A DNA stretch of 6,367 nucleotides, from assembly GCA_019695455.1 (NCBI GenBank), contig JAEUAC010000277.1:1-6367 (forward strand). Reading direction: 5' to 3'. This DNA is from Methylorubrum extorquens (GTDB taxonomy: Bacteria > Pseudomonadota > Alphaproteobacteria > Rhizobiales > Beijerinckiaceae). The notes beneath the pieces are model-generated. The model did no database searches. It saw only the letters and a list, made by a program, of their open reading frames with translations, and was not told the DNA's origin. This document shows, piece after piece, positions 1 through 4,312 of this stretch; the stretch's first letter is position 1, and the number at the start of each line of letters is the position of its first letter. A program made the position numbers and the translations under genes.

Positions 1-12
1 CGATTCGCCTCG

Positions 13-49
13 GCCCGACCCGGACCCGGACCCTCCGGGCCGGTCGGGC
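13..49. repeat. Nested inverted repeat at the left edge
   Basis: An outer 8-bp perfect stem (13-20 with 42-49, GCCCGACC/GGTCGGGC) encloses an inner 6-bp hairpin (25-30 with 34-39, CCCGGA/TCCGGG, 3-base loop). A short tandem GACCCG run (17-33) lies inside it. No T-tract follows on either strand, so it is not a standard intrinsic terminator. It could be the end structure of a gene beyond the left edge. The symmetry is seen directly; any function is inference. Confidence 0.4.
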
Positions 50-63
50 GACCGCCGGAACGC

Positions 64-84
64 AAAAAGCGGCCCGAAGGCCGC
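64..84 (-). terminator. Intrinsic terminator of tRNA-Gly
   Basis: Read on the minus strand this is a 6-bp perfect GC stem, GCGGCC with GGCCGC, closed by a stable TTCG tetraloop and followed at once by five T residues. It begins 30 bases after the encoded CCA end of the tRNA, so it most likely ends the tRNA-Gly transcript. Stem, UUCG-type loop and U-run are all present, which makes this the clearest terminator in the window. Confidence 0.85.
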
Positions 85-113
85 CTTGCTCGATCGTCGC
101 GTTGTCGGTGAAT

Positions 114-188
114 TGGAGCGGGCGAAGGGATTCGAACCCTCGACCCCAACCTTGGCAAGGTTGTGCTCTACCCCTGAGCTACACCCGC
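114..188 (-). tRNA. tRNA-Gly (anticodon GCC)
   Basis: The minus strand folds as a complete 75-nt cloverleaf with encoded CCA. The acceptor stem pairs GCGGGTG with CGCCCGC (one G-U pair) with discriminator T. The D-arm contains the usual GTAGCTCAG...GTAGAGC, the anticodon stem CAACC/GGTTG carries loop TTGCCAA, and the T-arm contains GGTTCGAATCC. The anticodon GCC (plus positions 154-156) reads glycine codons GGC and GGU, the main glycine codons in GC-rich genomes. The gene stands alone, with its own terminator downstream. No direct repeat of its 3' end is visible in the window, so there is no sign that it serves as an integration site here. Confidence 0.97.
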
Positions 189-221
189 ATCCATGTCGGA
201 GGCCTCGGCCCCGGACGACGC

Positions 222-251
222 CCATGTGCCCCAGCCCGCCGCGGAATGCAA
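222..251 (-). promoter_or_regulatory. Possible tRNA-Gly promoter (weak)
   Basis: On the minus strand, TTGCAT (plus 246-251) and ACATGG (plus 222-227) are separated by 18 bases, with the -10-like element 33 bases before the mature tRNA 5' end. The match to a housekeeping sigma-70 promoter is poor. The placement is reasonable for a tRNA leader, but in sequence this GC-rich such matches arise by chance. This is only the best candidate in the spacer. Confidence 0.18.
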
Positions 252-353
252 GCCGGTTGTCGCCGCGTCGCGACGCGATCCCCGGGCCGCGCCTCCCGTC
301 GTCCGCGCGGGCCGTGCGGCCCCCTGTGCATGCGGCATCGCGGGCGACGGCGC

Positions 354-382
354 CGCGCTTCACAACCCCGTCGTGAAGCGCG
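354..382. repeat. 10-bp perfect inverted repeat upstream of HNH gene
   Basis: CGCGCTTCAC (354-363) and GTGAAGCGCG (373-382) are perfect reverse complements around a 9-base spacer. It sits 51 bases before the HNH start codon, in the 245-bp spacer shared with the divergent tRNA gene. It could be a dimeric-repressor operator or a 5' leader hairpin. No T-run follows on either strand. The rest of 189-433 holds no gene I can support. Confidence 0.5.
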
Positions 383-389
383 TACAAAG

Positions 390-406
390 AGGGGTGCGAA
401 GCCCCT
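390..406 (+). repeat. Second leader hairpin before HNH gene
   Basis: AGGGGT (390-395) pairs with GCCCCT (401-406) around a GCGAA loop, with one U-G pair closing the loop. It begins 7 bases after the 354-382 inverted repeat and ends 14 bases before the AGGAGG ribosome-binding site. The two stems together would make a compact structured 5' leader if transcription starts upstream of 354. Confidence 0.45.
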
Positions 407-420
407 GGCCTTCATCCGAC

Positions 421-436
421 AGGAGGAGGTTGATTG
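421..436 (+). promoter_or_regulatory. Strong ribosome-binding site fixing a TTG start
   Basis: AGGAGG at 421-426 is followed by a 7-base spacer and TTG at 434-436, ideal initiation geometry. The in-frame codon immediately before (431-433) is TGA, so no earlier start is possible. The next candidate in frame, GTG at 458, has no comparable Shine-Dalgarno. This settles TTG 434 as the start of the HNH gene. Confidence 0.85.
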
Positions 437-1003
437 ACGGTCCACGTACGGCCCCCCGTGAGCGCGGAAGCGTGCCCGGCGCTGGTTCTGAACGCCGATT
501 ACCGGCCGCTGAGCTATTTCCCGCTCTCCCTCTGGTCCTGGCAGGACGCCATCAAGGCCGTCTTCCTGGAGCGCGTGAACATCGTGTCGGAATACGACCG
601 GTTCGTCCGGTCGCCGACCTTCGAGATGCGGCTGCCCTCCGTGGTGTCGCTGAAGACCTACGTGCAGCCGGCCCGGCATCCCGCCTTCACGCGGTTCAAC
701 GTGTTCCTGCGCGACCGCTTCACCTGCCAGTATTGCGGGGCGCACGAGGACCTGACCTTCGACCACGTCATCCCCCGCTCGAAGGGCGGCACCACGACCT
801 GGGAGAACGTCGTCGCGGCCTGCTCGCCCTGCAACCTGCGCAAGAGCGACCTGATGCCGGCGGCCGCCGAGATGTGGCCGCGCCAGACGCCCTACGCGCC
901 CGAGCTCCAGGACCTGCATCGCAACGGCCGGCACTTCCCGCCGAACTTCCTGCACGAGAGCTGGATGGACTATCTCTATTGGGACACCGAGCTGGAGCCC
1001 TGA
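434..1003 (+). CDS. HNH endonuclease family protein
   Basis: Encodes a 189-residue soluble protein of the HNH nuclease (McrA-like) family. The C-terminal half carries the full signature: Cys98-x2-Cys101, the Asp110-His111 pair in DHVIPRSKGG, Asn125, then Cys130-x2-Cys133 followed by Asn134 and Lys137. The four cysteines should bind a structural zinc, and Asp-His/Asn/Asn should form the metal-dependent nuclease centre. The N-terminal part (about 15-90, with LNADYRPLSYFPLSLW) matches a family I recall as widespread in Alphaproteobacteria with no settled role. The start is TTG behind AGGAGG. The gene lies alone, with no methyltransferase, toxin partner or phage gene beside it, so restriction or homing is not indicated. 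It converges on the lysR gene 16 bp away. The family call is secure; the substrate is unknown. Confidence 0.93.
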   Translation: MTVHVRPPVSAEACPALVLNADYRPLSYFPLSLWSWQDAIKAVFLERVNIVSEYDRFVRSPTFEMRLPSVVSLKTYVQPARHPAFTRFNVFLRDRFTCQYCGAHEDLTFDHVIPRSKGGTTTWENVVAACSPCNLRKSDLMPAAAEMWPRQTPYAPELQDLHRNGRHFPPNFLHESWMDYLYWDTELEP

Positions 1004-1019
1004 GGGGCGGGCGCCGCGC

Positions 1020-1925
1020 TCATGCCGAAGGAGGGACGGCGTCCGCCCGCAGGTGGTCCACCAGCAGGCGGGCGATCGGCGGCAGGTCCGCGTAGGTCCG
1101 CACCACGATCGTGAGGTCGCGCACGGCCCACGCATCGGCGAGCGCCACGGTGGCGAGCGCCATGGTGCGGGCGGCCCGCCGGGCCGTCGTCTCGGGCACG
1201 ATGCCGATTCCGACTCCGGCCTCCACCAGCCGGCAGATGCCGTCGAAGGACCGAAGCTGGACGCGGAGCCGGATGGGGCGGCCCTCCCGGGCGGCGCGCG
1301 TCGAGAGGAAGCGCTGCAGGGCGCTCGCCCGGTCGAGCCCGACATGGTCGAAGGCCAGCACCTCCGAGAAGGCGACGTCCGGCCGGTCGGCGATCGGATG
1401 GCCGGCCTGCGCGACCACGACGAAGCGGTCCTGCCGGAAGGGGAAGGTCTCGAGCCCGGCCGTCTCGACCGTGGCCGCCACGATGCCGAGCGAGGCGACG
1501 CCCTCGGCCACGAGCCCGACGATCTCGTCCGACAGCCGCTCCTCGATGTCGAGCGACAGGCGGGGATGCGCGGCCAGGAAGGAGCCCAGCGCCTCGGGCA
1601 GGAATTCCAGGATGGCGTTCGTGTTGGACAGGATCCGAAGCTCTCCCCCGGCCCCGCCGGCATAGGCGCCGAGATCCGCCTCCATCCGGTCGCGCTGGGC
1701 CAGGATCGCGCGGGCATGGACCAGGAGGGCGCGACCCGCCTGGGTCAGCGTGACGCCCTGGCGCCCGCGGGAGAGGAGAGGGGAGCCGATCGCGCCCTCC
1801 ATGTCGCGGATGCGCGTGGAGGCGGCGGCGAGCGCGAGATGCGCCCGTTCCGCGCCGCGCGTGATGGAGCCCGCCTCCGCCACGTGGCGGAAGAGATCCA
1901 GGTCCTTGAGCCCGATATGCAGCAT
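1020..1925 (-). CDS. LysR-family transcriptional regulator
   Basis: Encodes a 301-residue LysR-type regulator of normal family length. Residues about 7-66 form the winged helix-turn-helix (LDLFRHVAEAGSITRGAERAHLALAAASTRIRDMEG and onward, ending LTQAGRALL). Residues about 95-295 form the periplasmic-binding-protein-like effector domain, beginning GELRILSNTNAILEFLPEAL. I chose ATG at 1923-1925, which gives the usual few residues before the helix-turn-helix; the same frame stays open further upstream, but that part has no family resemblance and runs into the divergent gene. A short CGAAGG sits only 3 bases before the ATG and lies inside a 7-bp dyad. The gene is divergent from the transporter gene, the usual arrangement for a LysR protein and its target. 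The effector cannot be read from sequence. Confidence 0.92.
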   Translation of the reverse strand: MLHIGLKDLDLFRHVAEAGSITRGAERAHLALAAASTRIRDMEGAIGSPLLSRGRQGVTLTQAGRALLVHARAILAQRDRMEADLGAYAGGAGGELRILSNTNAILEFLPEALGSFLAAHPRLSLDIEERLSDEIVGLVAEGVASLGIVAATVETAGLETFPFRQDRFVVVAQAGHPIADRPDVAFSEVLAFDHVGLDRASALQRFLSTRAAREGRPIRLRVQLRSFDGICRLVEAGVGIGIVPETTARRAARTMALATVALADAWAVRDLTIVVRTYADLPPIARLLVDHLRADAVPPSA

Positions 1926-1928
1926 GAG

Positions 1929-1947
1929 CCTTCGCCGTTCGCGAAGG
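1929..1947. promoter_or_regulatory. Likely LysR-binding dyad (T-N11-A) in the divergent spacer
   Basis: CCTTCGC (1929-1935) and GCGAAGG (1941-1947) form a perfect 7-bp inverted repeat around CGTTC. Inside it, T1932 and A1944 are exactly 11 bases apart, the T-N11-A palindrome bound by LysR-type regulators. It lies 3 bases upstream of the lysR start codon and about 80 bp before the transporter start, suiting both autorepression and activation of the transporter. In the lysR mRNA the same symmetry would fold a hairpin whose 3' arm holds the CGAAGG Shine-Dalgarno-like sequence, so an RNA role is an alternative. Confidence 0.55.
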
Positions 1948-2005
1948 GAGCGTTTAGCAGGAAGGCCGTATCGCGCCCATCGCGAGCGGGGGTAGAGCTT
2001 CGTCC

Positions 2006-2032
2006 ATGGCGAAGTTCGATCCCGTCCAATGA
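2006..2032 (+). CDS. Putative 8-residue leader ORF (MAKFDPVQ)
   Basis: ATG at 2006 opens a reading frame for MAKFDPVQ whose stop TGA (2030-2032) overlaps the transporter start as ATGA. A weak AGAG (1994-1997) lies 8 bases upstream, and a GGGGG run lies further back (1988-1992). The transporter ATG itself has no good Shine-Dalgarno, so ribosomes ending this short frame could reinitiate there. The overlap is seen directly; translation of the peptide is inference. Confidence 0.35.
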   Translation: MAKFDPVQ

Positions 2033-3324
2033 CGATCGCGGCGGCTCTCGCGCTCGTGTGCTTCGGCGCCTGGGCGACCGGGCTCCTGCCGGAGATCGCC
2101 GTGACTCTCGGCTTCTTCGCGGTCGCGAGCCTCACGGGCGTCGCGAGTCCCGCCACCATCTTCTCGGGCTTCGCCTCCCAGGCCTTCTGGCTCGTCCTGT
2201 CGGGGCTCGTCGTCGGTGCGGCCATGACGCGGACCGGCCTCGGGGCGCGGCTGGCCCGCGGGCTCGTGCGCCCGCTCTCCGGCTCCTACGGGACGCTGAT
2301 CGCGGGTCTCGTGCTGCTCGCTTTCCTGCTGGCCTTCGTCATGCCGTCGAATCTCGGCCGGATCGCGCTGCTCGTGCCCGTGGTCCTGGCGGTGGCGGAC
2401 CGCGTCGGCCTCGTGCCCGGGCGGCCGGGCCGGACGGGCGCCGTCCTGGCCGTCGGCTTCGCGACGCCGATCCTGTCGGCCGCGATCCTTCCCGCCAACG
2501 TGCCGAACCTCGTCATGGCGGGCGCGGCCGAGCGGCTCTACGGGCTGCACCTGCGCTACGTGCCCTACCTCCTGCTGCACGGGCCCGTGCTCGGCCTCGT
2601 CAAGGGCGCGCTCCTCGTGCTCGTGATCTGCCGCCTCTTCCCGGACCGGATCGCCCGCACGGCCGCCGCGGCGCCGGCGGTCGATGCGGATGCCGGGCCG
2701 CTCAGCCCGGCGGAGCGGCGCCTCGGGCTGATCCTCGCCGCCACGCTCGCCCTGTGGTCCACCGATTCGCTTCACGGCCTCGCGCCCGCCTCGATCGGGC
2801 TCGCGGCGGCGGCGCTGTGCCTCCTGCCGCGCATCGGCGTGCTGGGACCCGACGCGTTCGGGAGCATCAACCTGCGGATCTGCTTCTACATCGCTGCCGT
2901 GCTGGGGCTGGTCGCGACCATCGGCGAGAGCGGGCTCGGCGCCGCGATCGGGCAGGCCGTCGCCGCCGCGGCGCCGCTCGCGCCCGACAGGCCGGCCGCG
3001 AACCTCCTCGTCCTGTCGGGAATCGCCGCGATCCTGTCGCTCGCCGTCACGGCGAACGGAGCGCCCGCGCTCTACACGGGGCTCGCCGGCGACCTCGCCC
3101 AGGCGTCGGGGCTCGGCCTGCACGCGATCGTGACCGCGCAGGTGATCGGCTTCTCGACCGTGCTCTTCCCCTACCAGGTGCCGCCCGTCCTGATGGCGGC
3201 GGAGCTCGGCGCCGTACGGCTCGCGGACGCCACGCGTCTCGCGCTCGCCTTCGGGGTCGCCTCCGTCCTGGTCGCCTGGCCGCTCAGCGTCGCTTGGTGG
3301 CGGATCGTCGGAGCGTTGCCATGA
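2029..3324 (+). CDS. DASS/SLC13-like membrane transporter (CitT/ArsB superfamily)
   Basis: Encodes a 431-residue, very hydrophobic protein with about 11-13 predicted membrane segments and almost no signal outside them. A polar loop at about 205-232 splits two halves, as expected for the inverted-repeat fold of the DASS/ion-transporter superfamily. The first half has MPSNLGRIALLVPVVLAVAD (105-124) at the position of the family's SNT motif and helical hairpin. The second half has TANGAPALY (341-349) at the matching place. Both differ from the canonical SNT triplets of sodium/dicarboxylate carriers. ATG 2029 is the only start available before an in-frame stop at 1993. The gene is divergent from lysR and upstream of the sdh operon, so a dicarboxylate substrate is possible but unproven. 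The family is fairly secure; substrate and coupling ion are not. Confidence 0.8.
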   Translation: MTIAAALALVCFGAWATGLLPEIAVTLGFFAVASLTGVASPATIFSGFASQAFWLVLSGLVVGAAMTRTGLGARLARGLVRPLSGSYGTLIAGLVLLAFLLAFVMPSNLGRIALLVPVVLAVADRVGLVPGRPGRTGAVLAVGFATPILSAAILPANVPNLVMAGAAERLYGLHLRYVPYLLLHGPVLGLVKGALLVLVICRLFPDRIARTAAAAPAVDADAGPLSPAERRLGLILAATLALWSTDSLHGLAPASIGLAAAALCLLPRIGVLGPDAFGSINLRICFYIAAVLGLVATIGESGLGAAIGQAVAAAAPLAPDRPAANLLVLSGIAAILSLAVTANGAPALYTGLAGDLAQASGLGLHAIVTAQVIGFSTVLFPYQVPPVLMAAELGAVRLADATRLALAFGVASVLVAWPLSVAWWRIVGALP

Positions 3325-3331
3325 GGCGAGA

Positions 3332-3392
3332 CGTGCGGCCCGGGCGGGACGGCTCCGGGCGCCGGCCGCATGGCCGTGCCGCGTTGCGGCGC
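3332..3392 (+). repeat. GC-rich hairpins after the transporter gene
   Basis: Two stems follow the transporter stop. TGCGGCC (3334-3340) pairs with GGCCGCA (3364-3370), extendable to 3332/3372 through a G-U pair. GTGCCGC (3376-3382) pairs with GCGGCGC (3386-3392) around a GTT loop, also with one G-U pair. Neither is followed by a T-tract, so this is at best a weak or Rho-assisted transcript end. It is the only candidate separating the transporter from the sdh operon. Confidence 0.3.
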
Positions 3393-3405
3393 GGGGCAGC
3401 CTCCG

Positions 3406-3422
3406 CTAGGAACCGTTCTAAT
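3406..3422 (+). promoter_or_regulatory. Irr-box-like sequence overlapping a -10-like element, sdh promoter region
   Basis: CTAGGAA-CCG-TTCTAAT matches the alphaproteobacterial Irr box, remembered as TTTAGAA-N3-TTCTAAA, at 10 of 14 defined positions, with the right half matching 6 of 7. The hexamer TCTAAT (3417-3422) differs from the -10 consensus TATAAT at one base, but I see no convincing -35 at 16-18 bases. It begins 52 bases before sdhC. Since SDH uses haem and three Fe-S clusters, iron control by Irr would fit. The sequence match is seen; binding is inference. Confidence 0.4.
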
Positions 3423-3457
3423 CTCAAGGGCATGTTCCTGCCCTGCCGGGTAACGTG

Positions 3458-3868
3458 ATGGCCGACACGAAAGCTCAACTCATCCGACAGGCGGCCCGCC
3501 CGCTCTCGCCCCATCTCCAGGTCTATCGCTGGACTTGGACCATGGCGATGTCGATCGCCCACCGCGTGACGGGCTGCGCGCTCTACGCCGGCACCGTGCT
3601 CCTGGCCGTGTGGCTGCTCGCCCTCGCGTCCGGGCCCGAGGCCTACGGACGCGTCGCGTGGTTCTTCGGCTCGCCGATCGGCTACCTCGTCCTGTTCGGC
3701 TACACGTGGATCCTCATGCATCACATGCTGGGCGGCGTGCGCCACCTGACCTGGGACACGGGCGTCGGGTTCGAGCCCGGCACGCGCATCGCCATGGCGC
3801 GCCTGACGGCGATCCTGTCCCCCATCCTGACGGTCCTGATCTGGGTCGTCGCCTTCGTGATGCGCTGA
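3458..3868 (+). CDS. sdhC: Succinate dehydrogenase cytochrome b556 subunit
   Basis: Encodes a 136-residue membrane anchor of complex II, which with SdhD holds haem b and the ubiquinone site in the cytoplasmic membrane. The family signature RPLSPHLQVYRW (14-25) is followed by SIAHRVTG (32-39), whose Ser32 and Arg36 align with the quinone-site Ser27 and Arg31 of E. coli SdhC. HMLGGVRHLTWD (89-100) places His89 at the haem-ligand position (E. coli His84). Three membrane segments are visible at about 30-56, 68-92 and 112-134. ATG 3458 was preferred over the adjacent GTG 3455; both have only a weak GGG upstream. It is the first gene of sdhCDAB, 8 bp before sdhD. Confidence 0.96.
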   Translation: MADTKAQLIRQAARPLSPHLQVYRWTWTMAMSIAHRVTGCALYAGTVLLAVWLLALASGPEAYGRVAWFFGSPIGYLVLFGYTWILMHHMLGGVRHLTWDTGVGFEPGTRIAMARLTAILSPILTVLIWVVAFVMR

Positions 3869-3876
3869 GCCCCGCC

Positions 3877-4302
3877 ATGGCCGACAACCGACCGAACCCG
3901 CTCCTCTCGCTGCGCACCGCGCGCTCCCGCGTCGAAGGGCTGGGCGCCGCCCACCACGGCGTCGAGCATTGGTACACGCACCGCCTCTCGGCGATCGCGA
4001 ACATCCCGCTCGTCATCTCGTTCGTGATCATCGTGGCGTCCATCGCCGGCCGGCCCTGGCCGGAGGCCGTGCGCGTCCTGCAGAATCCGCTGGTCGCGAT
4101 CCTCATGGGCCTGATGGCGATCTCCATCACGTACCATATGCGTCTCGGGCTCCAGACGGTCATGGAAGACTACGTCCACGACAAGATGCTGAAGTTCGCC
4201 GCCGGCATCGCCAACACGTTCTTCGCGGTCCTGATCGCGGCCACGTGCCTCTTCTCCATCCTCAAGATCAGCTTCGGCCGCCTGCCGCTGCCTCCGGTCT
4301 AG
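3877..4302 (+). CDS. sdhD: Succinate dehydrogenase hydrophobic membrane anchor subunit
   Basis: Encodes the 141-residue second membrane anchor of complex II. Three membrane segments lie at about 37-57, 70-95 and 106-130. The signature YHMRLGLQTVMEDYVHD (86-102) has His87, Asp98 and Tyr99 with the same spacing as E. coli SdhD His71, Asp82 and Tyr83, which serve haem proximity and ubiquinone binding. Arg36 opens the first membrane segment in the family-typical RLSAIANIPL. The start ATG lies 8 bp after the sdhC stop with no clear Shine-Dalgarno, so coupling to sdhC translation is likely. Its stop codon overlaps the ribosome-binding site of sdhA. Subunit identity follows from both motif and operon position. 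Confidence 0.95.
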   Translation: MADNRPNPLLSLRTARSRVEGLGAAHHGVEHWYTHRLSAIANIPLVISFVIIVASIAGRPWPEAVRVLQNPLVAILMGLMAISITYHMRLGLQTVMEDYVHDKMLKFAAGIANTFFAVLIAATCLFSILKISFGRLPLPPV

Positions 4303-4312
4303 GAGTAAAACC

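Noticed and set aside
114..188. tRNA-Gly as an integration site for a mobile element
   Set aside because: No integrase gene and no repeat of the tRNA 3' end is visible in the window, and the flanking genes look like core chromosome.
434..1003. HNH gene as part of a restriction or other defence system
   Set aside because: There is no methyltransferase, helicase, toxin or other defence partner beside it; its neighbours are a tRNA and a LysR regulator.
1926..2225. A 100-codon N-terminal extension of the LysR frame on the minus strand
   Set aside because: It would overlap the divergent transporter gene and its sequence has no LysR character. ATG 1925 gives normal family length with the helix-turn-helix at the usual place.
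3409..3436. GGAAC followed by TGTT as a possible EcfG-type stress promoter for sdh
   Set aside because: The spacer is 19 bases against the expected 16-17, and the -10 part is imperfect. GGAAC is better explained as part of the Irr-like dyad.
3321..3458. A 45-codon frame that overlaps the transporter stop (ATGA) and the sdhC start (TGATG)
   Set aside because: Both overlaps look operon-like, but the peptide is very arginine-rich as expected from GC-rich noncoding DNA, has no recognisable motif, and covers the hairpins and the promoter-like region of the sdh operon.
1053..3458. A very long plus-strand open frame antisense to lysR and out of frame with the transporter
   Set aside because: Its arginine/glycine/alanine-rich translation is typical of a codon-shadow frame in high-GC DNA; lysR and the transporter account for the region with clear family matches.
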